Below, piece by piece: positions 7,947-17,119 of a stretch of DNA of 64,000 nucleotides. The first letter of the stretch is position 1. The number at the start of each line of letters is the position of its first letter. Origin of the DNA: Candidatus Saccharimonadota bacterium (GTDB lineage: Bacteria > Patescibacteriota > Saccharimonadia > Saccharimonadales > Saccharimonadaceae); contig CAJPQK010000003.1 of the NCBI GenBank assembly GCA_905372835.1, forward strand, positions 5,627 to 69,626, given 5' to 3'. A model generated the notes under the pieces. That model worked only from the letters and a program-made list of their open reading frames with translations. It had not been told where the DNA came from and searched no databases. Made by a program: the position numbers and the translations under genes.

Positions 7947-9389
7947 ATGACTATTAGAACTCGTTTCGCGCCAAGTCCGACTGGCTATATTCACGTCGGT
8001 AACGTTCGCACTGCATTATATACTTATCTTATCGCCCGAAAACACCAAGGTAATTTTATTTTACGCATTGAAGATACCGATCAAGCCAGATTTGTTGAAG
8101 GAGCGGAAGAGTTGATTTTGAAAACTCTAAATTGGTTAGGACTAGATTGGGATGAAGGGCCAAATCTCAATAATGATAAAGAGATTGGCAATTTCGGACC
8201 ATACCACCAAACAAATCGTCGAGAAATTTATCTCAGGTGGGCTAAGAAGATGATTGACGAGGGGCTAGCTTACGCCGATCCATACACACCAGAGCAAGTT
8301 CAAGCCTTCCGCGACCAAGCCAAGTCCGAAAAACGAGCCTTTCTATACCGCGACCATCGTCCAGAAAATCCACCAGAATGGCAGCTGGGCATGCCGCTGA
8401 GATTTAAGGTTCCGGAAATTAAGAGATATTCTTGGCAGGACGCGGTCATGGGTGAATTATCAGCCGGACCAGAAGTACTTGACGATTTTATTCTAATAAA
8501 GGCAGACGGGCTGCCAACATATAACTTCGCTCATATCATTGATGACTTTGAAATGAAGATCACCCATGTTATTCGTGGCTCAGAATATATTGCCAGTACG
8601 CCCAAATATTTATCTTTGTATGAAGCACTGAAAATCGAGCCGCCAATTCTGGCACACGTGCCGCATATCATGGCGCCAACTGGCAATAAAAAGCTAGGCA
8701 AGCGCGATGGCGCAAAAAGCGTCACTGAGTACCAAAAAGAGGGAATACTACCAGAAGCTATGCTGAACTTCTTAGCGCAACTTGGCTGGAATGATGGCAC
8801 TGAGCAGGAGATTTTTAGTAAGGACGAACTTATTGAAAAATTCTCACTTGATCGCGTCCAGAAATCAGGCGCGCGCTTTGACGAGCAGCGGCTTATTTGG
8901 CTAAACGGCCAATGGATTCGCTCACTCAACTTAGATGACCTTTATATGCGGTGTAGGCCTTTCTGGGGTGAAGAATCAAAAAATGCCGAAGAGTCGTATA
9001 AAAAACAAGTGCTAAGCCTGGCACAGGACCGCTTGAAAACATTGCAAGATTTGCCAAAATTAACCAATTATTTCTTCACTGAGCCCGAGATCGACGAAGA
9101 ATTAATTAACAGCAATAAGCAACTCCGAAAATTAACCAAAGAAGAACGGCAGGATCTTTTAAGCGTAGTACGCCAAGAACTCGCCAAAATAACCGACTGG
9201 ACGCCAGAGTCAATCCAAAATTGCCTGAATGGGTTATTAGAAACGACAGGTCAAAAACCTGGCATCCTCTTTAGTTTGGTCCGAATTGTGACTACTTGGG
9301 CTCAGTTTAGTCCACAGCTGAATGACACATTAGCGCTAATTGGCCAAGAGAAGACCCTGCAAAGAATTGATAATTATCTACAAAAATAG
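7947..9389 (+). CDS. gltX: glutamyl-tRNA synthetase
   Basis: Class Ib aminoacyl-tRNA synthetase, 480 residues (normal length), charging tRNA-Glu in the cytoplasm; a tRNA-Glu gene lies 3 kb downstream. The HIGH-type signature is PSPTGYIHVGNVRTAL (residues 9-24) and the KMSKS-type loop is KKLGKRDGA (about 250). RGSEYIASTPKYLSLYEAL and an all-alpha anticodon-binding C-terminus follow. TATAAT at 7935-7940 ends 6 nt before the ATG with no Shine-Dalgarno, so a leaderless mRNA is expected. tRNA-Gln is also in the window; whether the enzyme is non-discriminating, with a GatCAB route, cannot be told here. Confidence 0.97.
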   Translation: MTIRTRFAPSPTGYIHVGNVRTALYTYLIARKHQGNFILRIEDTDQARFVEGAEELILKTLNWLGLDWDEGPNLNNDKEIGNFGPYHQTNRREIYLRWAKKMIDEGLAYADPYTPEQVQAFRDQAKSEKRAFLYRDHRPENPPEWQLGMPLRFKVPEIKRYSWQDAVMGELSAGPEVLDDFILIKADGLPTYNFAHIIDDFEMKITHVIRGSEYIASTPKYLSLYEALKIEPPILAHVPHIMAPTGNKKLGKRDGAKSVTEYQKEGILPEAMLNFLAQLGWNDGTEQEIFSKDELIEKFSLDRVQKSGARFDEQRLIWLNGQWIRSLNLDDLYMRCRPFWGEESKNAEESYKKQVLSLAQDRLKTLQDLPKLTNYFFTEPEIDEELINSNKQLRKLTKEERQDLLSVVRQELAKITDWTPESIQNCLNGLLETTGQKPGILFSLVRIVTTWAQFSPQLNDTLALIGQEKTLQRIDNYLQK

Positions 9390-9427
9390 TTTATTCACGC
9401 GCCGAAAATGCTATACTAAGCATAAGC

Positions 9428-10534
9428 ATGAATATAGAAAAAATAGATAAATCTCGACGAAAAAAAGAACCCCGCTGGAAACGATTTAAAGAGTGGGTGA
9501 AAAAACATATTTTAGCGATTGCGCTAATTTCCAGCGCGGTAGTTATTGCTGGAGTCTTCTTGATTGCTATTTATTCTATAAAGTATGACCAAACTGCCAG
9601 TACAGATTTACAAATACCAAAGAAAAAAACTACACCAAAGAAGTTTTACTTACCACTAACCGGCGTAGAAGTTGCCGACGAAAACGCCACGAAGCAACCC
9701 GTTACTGGCGTGATGATTGAAAACAGCCCAGCCGCTCGACCGCAGTCTGGCTTGAAAAAAGCCGGTGTTGTCTACGAAGCAGTCGCCGAAGGAGGAATCA
9801 CCAGATTCTTAGCCTTATACCAAGGAGAAAAGCCAGCAACAATTGGCCCAGTGCGCAGCCTCAGACTATATTACCTCAGCTGGGCAGCACCATACCAAGC
9901 ATCAGTCGCCCACGTTGGCGGCAGCCCCAACGCTTTAGCGCAAGTCAGAAACGGCAACTACCGCGATATTGACCAATTCTTTAACACCGGCTCATACTGG
10001 CGAGTCCGCGATCGCTACGCGCCGCACAATGTCTACACTTCCGGAGAAAGAATTGACCAATTAAACAACTCCAAAGGCTACACCAAATCCGAGTTCACCA
10101 GTTTCAACCGCACGGATGGGAAACCAGCCGAAGCGCCAAACGCAACTTCCATTACGATTAACCTTAGCGGCGCGCTATACAATACATCCTACGCCTACGA
10201 TAAATCATCAAATTCCTATGTAAGAAACTTGGCTGGCGCACCACACGCTGACCGCGAAGATGGACAAATTGCCCCAAAGGTCGTAGTCGCCATAGAAGTC
10301 GGTGTCGAAGCTCGCGCTCAAAATTCCGACGGCTACGAGGACGCCAAAACCACCGGTAGCGGCAAAGCCTATATTTTCCAAAACGGCATGGTCACTACTG
10401 CAACTTGGTCAAAGGCAGACATCAATTCACCCCTGAGATTGACTGACGAATCCGGGAAGAATATTGCCTTGAATCGCGGTCAGACTTGGATCGCAGCCTT
10501 CACTCCGGGCAGGGGAGGCGTTTCATGGCAATAG
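9428..10534 (+). CDS. DUF3048 (YerB-like) membrane-anchored protein
   Basis: 368 residues. A basic cytoplasmic tip and a membrane anchor (about 28-50) precede an external DUF3048 domain: TGVMIENSPAARPQSGLKKA, YEAVAEGGITRFLALYQ, IGPVRSLRLYY, and a second half around KVVVAIEVGVEAR. YerB homologues are lipoproteins or anchored proteins of Gram-positives without a settled function. The C-terminus looks clipped: it ends at GRGGVSWQ, where relatives usually continue with a GxTWxxF-like strand, and it overlaps the next gene by 10 nt. TATACT at 9412-9417 lies 10 nt upstream. Confidence 0.8.
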   Translation: MNIEKIDKSRRKKEPRWKRFKEWVKKHILAIALISSAVVIAGVFLIAIYSIKYDQTASTDLQIPKKKTTPKKFYLPLTGVEVADENATKQPVTGVMIENSPAARPQSGLKKAGVVYEAVAEGGITRFLALYQGEKPATIGPVRSLRLYYLSWAAPYQASVAHVGGSPNALAQVRNGNYRDIDQFFNTGSYWRVRDRYAPHNVYTSGERIDQLNNSKGYTKSEFTSFNRTDGKPAEAPNATSITINLSGALYNTSYAYDKSSNSYVRNLAGAPHADREDGQIAPKVVVAIEVGVEARAQNSDGYEDAKTTGSGKAYIFQNGMVTTATWSKADINSPLRLTDESGKNIALNRGQTWIAAFTPGRGGVSWQ

Positions 10535-12048
10535 ACCCAAAAGCCAAAACCCTACGACAATATAAACAATATTACTACCGGCACGTTACACTAATCTTAC
10601 TTGCGGCCAACACCTGCGTGATTATCGGGTTGGCAATTACTCTTTACCTAACTGATATCAACTCCGTTTTTCAGTTCAATTTCTGGATTACTATTTTAGT
10701 GGCCTTTATTTTAGGAATTGTATCTTCAATTGTCATCGTCAAAATTATTACTGCGCCGCTTAGTAAAATTCTGGCAGCGCTATCGCATAAAATTGGTGAA
10801 CCGACTACCGAAAAACCACCCAAGCCCAACGATAAACATTATGAAAAAACTGGCTTTAAAACTGCTCTTCAGGCAATTTATGATGATTGCCAGCCAGCAG
10901 AAAAGCCTACAGATAAAGCTAAAAACACTCCGCTCACCCAAGCATTAAACCAGACCAGTACCGGTGTTGTGGTGCTTAATAGTAAACAAAAAATAATTTT
11001 CGCCAATTCTGCCGCACCGATTTCCCAGAAGCCAAATGGAGAAAACTTTTTAGCGCTAGATTTTATTAACGAGCCAACGATTACCGACTGGCTGCATGAA
11101 ATCTCCAACGATAAAATTAAGGATGAACGCCGTTGGCGACGCATCGGTACTAATCCGGGGATTATTCAAAAATCACGAATATTTGACGTGGTGGCTTCAT
11201 ACGAAAAGGGCGCTGCTGCGGAAACCATTATTTTTCTTATCGACAAGTCCGACAGTTATCTCCCAGAGGAAGAGGATCTCAATTTTATATCATTTGCCGC
11301 ACATGAGCTTCGTGGTCCAATTACAGTGATTCGTGGCTACTTGGACATTATCGCTGAAGAGTTTTCTGGACGACTGCAAGGCGACGAAAAACAGCTGCTT
11401 GATCGGTTAACGGTTTCTGCCAATCGATTATCCAGCTACGTCGACAACATTCTCAACGTGGCAAGATTTGACCGGCACCATCTGAAAGTTCACCTATTAG
11501 AAGATACCGTCGCTCACATTTATGCTTCAATTGCCGACGATATGCAGCTGCGCGCCTCAACCCAGCAACGTTTGCTGAATATTAATATCCCAGATGACTT
11601 ACCTACCGTGGCAGCCGACCGTGGCAGTATTAGTGAAGTAATCGGCAACCTCATTGATAACGCCATAAAATACAGCTTTGAAGGCGGTTCGGTAACGGTT
11701 TCTGCCGAGAAAAAGGGTGACTTTATAGAAGTTTCTGTCGCCGACAATGGCATCGGTATGCCCGCCAACGTCGTCAATAATTTATTCCACAAATTTTACC
11801 GCTCGCACCGATCGCGCGAGGCAGTCGCTGGCACCGGCATCGGACTATACATCTGTAAAGCCTTCGTCGAATCGCACGGCGGCTCCATTACTGCTCGTTC
11901 CCGCGAAAACGAAGGCTCGGTTTTCTCGTTCACCTTGCCAATTTACGCCACCGTCAAAGATAAATTATTAGAAGACGGCCAATTAAATAATCAATTGATC
12001 AGAAAAGGCGGCGGTTGGATTAAAAATCACGCCATGTACAGGGATTAG
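10525..12048 (+). CDS. sensor histidine kinase
   Basis: Membrane-bound two-component sensor, 507 residues. Two membrane helices (about 20-42 and 51-75) are joined by a very short external loop, so any signal is probably sensed in or at the membrane. A degenerate PAS-like region (about 135-235) leads to HisKA with FAAHELRGPITVIRGYL (phosphoacceptor His about 262) and HATPase_c motifs NLIDNAIKYS, ADNGIGMP and GTGIGLYICKA. The start at 10525 is chosen for GGGAGG 7 nt upstream. The receiver-only regulator follows after 8 nt and is the likely partner. Confidence 0.9.
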   Translation: MAIDPKAKTLRQYKQYYYRHVTLILLAANTCVIIGLAITLYLTDINSVFQFNFWITILVAFILGIVSSIVIVKIITAPLSKILAALSHKIGEPTTEKPPKPNDKHYEKTGFKTALQAIYDDCQPAEKPTDKAKNTPLTQALNQTSTGVVVLNSKQKIIFANSAAPISQKPNGENFLALDFINEPTITDWLHEISNDKIKDERRWRRIGTNPGIIQKSRIFDVVASYEKGAAAETIIFLIDKSDSYLPEEEDLNFISFAAHELRGPITVIRGYLDIIAEEFSGRLQGDEKQLLDRLTVSANRLSSYVDNILNVARFDRHHLKVHLLEDTVAHIYASIADDMQLRASTQQRLLNINIPDDLPTVAADRGSISEVIGNLIDNAIKYSFEGGSVTVSAEKKGDFIEVSVADNGIGMPANVVNNLFHKFYRSHRSREAVAGTGIGLYICKAFVESHGGSITARSRENEGSVFSFTLPIYATVKDKLLEDGQLNNQLIRKGGGWIKNHAMYRD

Positions 12049-12056
12049 GAGGAAAT

Positions 12057-12452
12057 ATGATAAAAACAATTTTATGCGTAGAAGATGACCGGTTTATCGG
12101 CGAGATGTATGTACGCAGTTTGCAAAAAGCCGGCTATGACGTGACGTGGGTGGTTGATGGCAATGACGGCTTGGTGGCGGCGCGCAATCAGCATTTTGAC
12201 CTGATTATCCTGGATTTGATGCTGCCAGAACAGCGCGGCGACCAGATTCTTGACGCACTGCGTAATAATGACGTCGATTTGATTCCTAATAGCAAGGTGC
12301 TGATTATGACCAATTTTGAGCAAGACGAGGCTTCGCGCAACTCTGTGATGAGTCGTGTTGATGGATACTTAATCAAGGCCGACATCACGCCGCGTAACCT
12401 TATCGAGGTTGTCAAGCAGATGGATAATGATACAGATAAGCCAGAGAAGTAG
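12057..12452 (+). CDS. single-domain response regulator (receiver only)
   Basis: 131 residues comprising just a CheY-like receiver: acidic pair EDD near residue 9, phosphoacceptor Asp in LIILDLMLP (about 53), Thr in LIMTNF and a Lys in YLIKADI. There is no output domain, so it should act by phosphotransfer or protein contact. A very strong Shine-Dalgarno, AGGAGGA, sits 4 nt before the ATG, fitting an operon-internal gene behind the kinase. Confidence 0.93.
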   Translation: MIKTILCVEDDRFIGEMYVRSLQKAGYDVTWVVDGNDGLVAARNQHFDLIILDLMLPEQRGDQILDALRNNDVDLIPNSKVLIMTNFEQDEASRNSVMSRVDGYLIKADITPRNLIEVVKQMDNDTDKPEK

Positions 12453-12499
12453 CTCTGTCTTCACTATTTTTATCACACAGAAGTGCATAATATTTTCTA

Positions 12500-12527
12500 A
12501 TAAATAAAAATGACGGAAACTCCGCCA
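12500..12527 (-). terminator. intrinsic terminator of tRNA-Glu
   Basis: Minus strand TGGCGGA-gtt-TCCGTCA (7 bp with one G-T) followed by TTTTTATTTA; 19 nt past the tRNA-Glu CCA. Confidence 0.75.
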
Positions 12528-12545
12528 AATTATGAATAACCGATC

Positions 12546-12620
12546 TGGTGACCCCACCGGGAATCGAACCCGGGTTACCAGGATGAGAACCTGGCGTCCT
12601 AACCGCTAGACGATAGGGCC
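12546..12620 (-). tRNA. tRNA-Glu (anticodon CTC)
   Basis: 75-nt tRNA on the minus strand with acceptor GGCCCTA/TGGGGTC, discriminator A and encoded CCA. The anticodon stem CCAGG/CCTGG with loop ttCTCat gives CTC. T-arm CCGGG/CCCGG has loop TTCGATT. TATAAT at 12638-12633 with TAGACA 18 nt further upstream forms its promoter. The remainder of the 12453-12786 gap holds only this tRNA, its terminator and the promoter of the next kinase. Confidence 0.95.
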
Positions 12621-12751
12621 ATAGCTCCATGGATTATATCATGAAAAGGGGCCGACTGTCTACTTTTTACTAGCTCAGGATTTCTTAAGGCAATATAGCA
12701 CCGCTACCCAAGAAATATATAACCTTACGCAATACCCCATAAAAGTAGCTC

Positions 12752-12780
12752 TTGAGATTTTACAAAAAATTCGCCATAAT
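12752..12780 (+). promoter_or_regulatory. promoter of PAS histidine kinase, leaderless
   Basis: TTGAGA (12752-12757), 17 nt, CATAAT (12775-12780); only 6 nt separate the -10 from the ATG at 12787. Confidence 0.7.
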
Positions 12781-12786
12781 AAACTC

Positions 12787-14769
12787 ATGAAAAAGGGCGG
12801 TATTTGTTGTAAGCCTCAGGCGATTTCTAGATTTTGGCTACGACGATTATGCGAAGTAGCTTTACTAAGCTGTTGGACTATTGTCCTCCTGTACGCATGG
12901 GCGCGCTTCATTCCTACTGGCTATCAACTACCCATCGGTCTATCTGTTTCTGACTTGGCGGCGGGTCTGGCCGCAAGCAGTAGTTTAATCATCCTAATCT
13001 TATGTCTTTGGCTGCCCAGGAAACACGAAACTGCCATTGGAATATTCGTCTATTTACTAGCCGTCGCCGTTTCTTCTATGACCATTATCACTAGCGGCGG
13101 AGTTCTCTCTCCATTCTTAGTTATGTGGATTATTGTCGCGATTTTTGCGGGATTTTTCGGCATGGTAATTTTGGGAATAATGAGTCTGCTGATTGTCATT
13201 CAAGTTATTTTCGCCATTATCCAGCAGGGAATGAACACGCAAATTATTATTGGCTATCTTTTCTTTGGGTTTTTGCCGCTCGTGTTTAGTCTTATACTGT
13301 GGAGTCGCCGCCAGCAAGTTGACGACAATTTGTCTAGCCTGGAAACCAAACTCTCCGCCGTTGAAGGTAAGTCTGATGTAGTGATTAATACTATTGATGA
13401 TGGTGTTTTGGCGATTTCTAGAGAGGGCAACATTGAACTAATCAATCCTTCTGCCCAACAGATGATTGGCTGGGATCAAGGAGATGCACTCGGGCTAAGC
13501 TGGAAAAGTGTCTTAAAACTGGTAGCATCAGACGGCAAGGAAGTGAATGAACTTGAAAACCCAATCTCCCAAGCTTTAGCAAAAAACCAGCCAACCCACA
13601 GCGATAAATTGTTCTTGCTAACCAGTTCTGGAAAACGAATTTTAGTCTCAATTGTCAGCTCGCCTGTTGGTACGGACGGAGAGGGGATTATTGTAGTCTT
13701 TCGCGACATCACCAAAGAAAAGGCTGAAGAACGTGAGCAGGCTGAGTTTATTTCCACCGCTAGCCATGAAATGCGTACGCCAGTTGCGTCAATTGAAGGT
13801 TACTTGGGGCTTGCCTTAAATCCCGCCACTGCCCACATTGACGAAAAAGCTCGCGATTTTATCACCAAAGCTCATGAGTCTGCCCGTCATCTGGGGAGAT
13901 TATTCCAAGATTTGTTGGATATCAGCAAGGCAGAGGACGGCCGACTGAAAAACGAGCCAGAGATCGTCAACGTCAACGAGTTCGTCAAGGAAATTTTCGA
14001 CGGATTAACAATGAAAGCTAACGAAAAGCAACTTAATTACGTTTTTATGCCAGATGTAGTTAATGAGAGCGGAGAGAAATCATTGCAGCCGATTTTTTAC
14101 GCCAATATCGACCCCGATCATTTCCGAGAAGTCGTTGGCAACTTGATTGAAAATGCCATCAAATATACTTCAGCTGGTGAAGTTTTAGTCAATGTTTCTG
14201 GTGACGACAAACAGGTTTCTGTCAGTGTCAAAGACAGCGGAATCGGTATTCCTGCCGAAGATCTGCCGCACTTATTCCAAAAGTTCTATCGCGTTGACAA
14301 TTCTGACACGCGCGAAATCGGCGGCACAGGACTGGGGTTGTATTTGAGCCGTCGCTTGGCCGAGGCAATGTCTGGCAATCTACGCGTCGAAAGCGAATAT
14401 AAGCACGGCAGTACGTTTTATCTAGAGATTCCGCGCGTAAACAACACAGAAGCCAAGCATCGCCTAGACTCTGTAGATAATCAACCAGCACCTCAGCCAA
14501 AGACCACCCCAATAACGTCTGAAGAACTTAAGTCTACCCCTAAAGAAAATACAGAAACTGCACCTGAAAGCAAAACTCCTCCAGCGCCAACACCAACCTC
14601 AACTACAATTTCAATCCCCGTGCAAGTAGTAGATTCTTCCAAACCAATAGCCCAACCACAAGAGCCAAAATCACAAAAAAGCACTGCTGAACCAACACTA
14701 GCAGAGATTGAAGAAAACCTCAAAAAGAAACGTCAGCGAGAATCAACCTCCAAGCGTAAACAAACATAA
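12787..14769 (+). CDS. multi-pass PAS sensor histidine kinase
   Basis: 660 residues. Five or six membrane helices (about 15-180) form the sensor. A PAS domain follows (about 197-300: VINTIDDGVLAISREGNIELINP, split over the first half), then HisKA with STASHEMRTPVASIEGYL (His about 324) and HATPase_c with NLIENAIKYT, KDSGIGIP and GTGLGLYLSRRL. A ~110-residue Pro/Thr/Lys-rich tail beyond the catalytic domain is unusual. It ends 43 nt before a response regulator that carries a similar Pro-rich tail, so the two are probably partners. Confidence 0.92.
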   Translation: MKKGGICCKPQAISRFWLRRLCEVALLSCWTIVLLYAWARFIPTGYQLPIGLSVSDLAAGLAASSSLIILILCLWLPRKHETAIGIFVYLLAVAVSSMTIITSGGVLSPFLVMWIIVAIFAGFFGMVILGIMSLLIVIQVIFAIIQQGMNTQIIIGYLFFGFLPLVFSLILWSRRQQVDDNLSSLETKLSAVEGKSDVVINTIDDGVLAISREGNIELINPSAQQMIGWDQGDALGLSWKSVLKLVASDGKEVNELENPISQALAKNQPTHSDKLFLLTSSGKRILVSIVSSPVGTDGEGIIVVFRDITKEKAEEREQAEFISTASHEMRTPVASIEGYLGLALNPATAHIDEKARDFITKAHESARHLGRLFQDLLDISKAEDGRLKNEPEIVNVNEFVKEIFDGLTMKANEKQLNYVFMPDVVNESGEKSLQPIFYANIDPDHFREVVGNLIENAIKYTSAGEVLVNVSGDDKQVSVSVKDSGIGIPAEDLPHLFQKFYRVDNSDTREIGGTGLGLYLSRRLAEAMSGNLRVESEYKHGSTFYLEIPRVNNTEAKHRLDSVDNQPAPQPKTTPITSEELKSTPKENTETAPESKTPPAPTPTSTTISIPVQVVDSSKPIAQPQEPKSQKSTAEPTLAEIEENLKKKRQRESTSKRKQT

Positions 14770-14812
14770 GGGCTATGGCTTTTTTACCGAAACTTCAGTA
14801 TAGTATAAATAT

Positions 14813-15760
14813 ATGACAAAAATTTTATTGGTCGAGGATGACAAAAGTTTACGCGAAATTTACGGCGTACGACTTTTGGCGGAGGGCTACGATATCGTTT
14901 CGGCGGGCGACGGCGAAGAAGCTCTGGCCATGGCAATTAAAGAACGTCCGCGGCTAATCTTAAGCGATGTAATGATGCCAAAAATCTCTGGCTTCGATAT
15001 GTTAGACATCTTACGCTCTACAACCGAGACAAAAGACGTCAAAGTAATCATCATGACAGCATTATCGTCAGAGGACCAGCGAAAACGCGGTGAACAATTA
15101 GGTGCTGATCGTTATTTAGTAAAGTCGCAAGTAGGCATCGAAGACGTTGTTAGAGCAGTTCATGAGACATTGGGCGATTTACCTGGCGTCGGTACGGACC
15201 CGGTTCTAGTATCCCAGCCAACACCCCAGTCAGAACCGCAATTACCACCATCAGATCCAGAGCCGCAACCAGTAACCAGGCCTGATATATCGTCATTATC
15301 TCCACAGCCAGCTGCCCCTTCAGTCGATATACCGACAACACCGCCAGCAGAATCACTTCCGCAGCAACAACCACAGCAGCCAATGACACCACAACCAACG
15401 CCAAGCGCCGCGCAACAGCCACAGCCAGCAACCTTACCACAACCAACCGCTCCATTCTCATCGTCTGTACCACGCCCAGCAGGGCTTGGAGATCGTGTTA
15501 TTCAACCATTACCGGCCGATGACTCACAGAACTCAGTCGATGTTTCTCAATTAATGGCACAGGAGCTAAGTACGCCAACACCGACAACACCAATACTAAA
15601 TACTCCACAGACACAGACAACGACAATTCCAGTCGTATCACAGCCTGCCCAACCTTCTGCCGAGGAAATTAATATACCTATCGCACAGCCACAAGGTCTT
15701 CCGCCTCAACCGCCAGAAGCTCCACAGCCACAATCTCCACCACTAAACCTACAGCAATGA
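14813..15760 (+). CDS. response regulator with long Pro/Gln-rich tail
   Basis: 315 residues. Residues 1-122 are a receiver: VEDDKSLREIYGVRLL, Asp in LILSDVMMPK (about 53), Thr in IIMTALSS and Lys in YLVKSQ. The remaining ~190 residues are almost entirely Pro, Gln, Ser and Thr with no recognisable DNA-binding or enzymatic domain. A disordered interaction arm is inference. TATAGT (14799-14804) lies 8 nt before the ATG, so it has its own leaderless promoter apart from the kinase. The stop overlaps the pseudouridine synthase start as ATGA. Confidence 0.85.
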   Translation: MTKILLVEDDKSLREIYGVRLLAEGYDIVSAGDGEEALAMAIKERPRLILSDVMMPKISGFDMLDILRSTTETKDVKVIIMTALSSEDQRKRGEQLGADRYLVKSQVGIEDVVRAVHETLGDLPGVGTDPVLVSQPTPQSEPQLPPSDPEPQPVTRPDISSLSPQPAAPSVDIPTTPPAESLPQQQPQQPMTPQPTPSAAQQPQPATLPQPTAPFSSSVPRPAGLGDRVIQPLPADDSQNSVDVSQLMAQELSTPTPTTPILNTPQTQTTTIPVVSQPAQPSAEEINIPIAQPQGLPPQPPEAPQPQSPPLNLQQ

Positions 15761-16458
15761 CAAATCTTAACACCGCTCGAAGCACTCAGCGCCTTAATAA
15801 ATTTGTGGCGCTGAGTTTGGGTGTTTCTCGCAGAAAAGCCGATGAACTGATTGAAAAAGGGAAGATTATTGTTGATGGCCAGCCCGCCAGGCTAGGACAA
15901 CAAATCTCTGAAGTCAACCACGTCTCTTTTAACGGCAACTCTCTGAAGATTCAATATAAAAAAATCATCGCCTTAAATAAACCCGTCGGCTATCTTTGCT
16001 CGCGTGCCTCTCAGGGCGGCGTACCAACCATTTACAAATTATTACCAAAAAGCCTTCATCATCTGAAGCCCGTTGGTCGCCTGGACAAAGACAGCTCTGG
16101 GCTAATTCTCCTCACTAACGACGGCGACTTTGCCCATCATATGACACACCCGTCGTTTTATAAGATTAAGCGCTATCTGGTGACGCTCGACCAGCCGCTC
16201 CAGCCGCTCCACCGGCAAATGATTAACGACTTTGGCGTGCAGCTGCCTGACGGACCGAGCCGCTTGACGCTCGAACGCCAGCATGAGGGTGATGAGCACC
16301 GCTGGATTGTCCAGATGAGCGAAGGCCGCAACCGCCAAATCCGCCGCACCTTCGCCGCCCTCGGCTACACCGTCACCAAACTTCACCGGACAGATTTTGG
16401 TAGTTATTCGCTTGGCAGCCTTAAAAAAGGCCAGTGGATAGAAGAAAAAATAACCTAG
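15757..16458 (+). CDS. rRNA pseudouridine synthase, RsuA/RluB family
   Basis: 233 residues. An N-terminal S4 RNA-binding domain (LNKFVALSLGVSRRKADELI, IIVDGQPARLG) is followed by the catalytic core with the Asp of VGRLDKDSSGLILLTNDG (about 112) and the family motif EGRNRQIRRTFAALGY. It isomerises uridine in ribosomal RNA; whether the target is 23S (RluB) or 16S (RsuA) cannot be decided, although the length favours RluB/RsuA over RluE/F. Translationally coupled to the upstream response regulator (ATGA overlap). Confidence 0.92.
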   Translation: MTNLNTARSTQRLNKFVALSLGVSRRKADELIEKGKIIVDGQPARLGQQISEVNHVSFNGNSLKIQYKKIIALNKPVGYLCSRASQGGVPTIYKLLPKSLHHLKPVGRLDKDSSGLILLTNDGDFAHHMTHPSFYKIKRYLVTLDQPLQPLHRQMINDFGVQLPDGPSRLTLERQHEGDEHRWIVQMSEGRNRQIRRTFAALGYTVTKLHRTDFGSYSLGSLKKGQWIEEKIT

Positions 16459-16559
16459 TCTACAACTAAACCCTCATATTTTCCTTTACATCTCATAATT
16501 TTTATTGTAAGATATCCATCGTATTAAACTTATCAGGAAGATATAAGATATAATTGGTC

Positions 16560-17075
16560 ATGAAATTAGAGACGTCAATAACAGCGCCGAAAGCCAGAGA
16601 AGTCACAAGAAGAGCACTAGAAGAAATCTACAAAGATATTATAGCTCCTCTAAAAGAAGGGGATTTGAAAATCTTAGAGCTGTACTCTAATAAAGATGTA
16701 AAATCTCTCCCTGATCTGATAGAAAAACAAGTTCCCAGATACGGCAAACTTATCTTAGAATTAGAGGAACTCGCTGGTCGACTCAGATACGACAAACTAC
16801 CAATCGTAGAAGATAATAATGGCGACAAATATTACTGTATATCCGATAGAGAAGGCCGCTCATTAATCATTTCCCAAGATTCGGCGCAAATCTACACCCC
16901 CAATCCTGCGGAAGACTCTTCGAATGACAACTATATAGAAGTTGACGTCAATAACTATAAGCCATTCACTGTAGAAAATTCAGATTACATGAAAGAGTAT
17001 ATGGAAATTGCAAGATTGTGTCTTGCAAGAATAAACGAACATCATCACGGGTTTATAGCCGAAGTCCAGCGCTAG
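16560..17075 (+). CDS. hypothetical soluble protein
   Basis: 171 residues, not recognised. The N-terminal half is alpha-helical and charged (REVTRRALEEIYKDIIAPLK, LILELEELAGRL); the middle has short beta strands (KYYCISDREGRSLIISQDSA); the C-terminal helix contains MKEYMEIARLCLARINEHHH. No membrane segment or signal peptide. The start is set at 16560 because TATAAT (16549-16554) ends 5 nt before it. Confidence 0.65.
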   Translation: MKLETSITAPKAREVTRRALEEIYKDIIAPLKEGDLKILELYSNKDVKSLPDLIEKQVPRYGKLILELEELAGRLRYDKLPIVEDNNGDKYYCISDREGRSLIISQDSAQIYTPNPAEDSSNDNYIEVDVNNYKPFTVENSDYMKEYMEIARLCLARINEHHHGFIAEVQR

Positions 17076-17119
17076 CAGTCTCGCCAAAATGGGCAATAAC
17101 TGTTATAATTATCACAATT

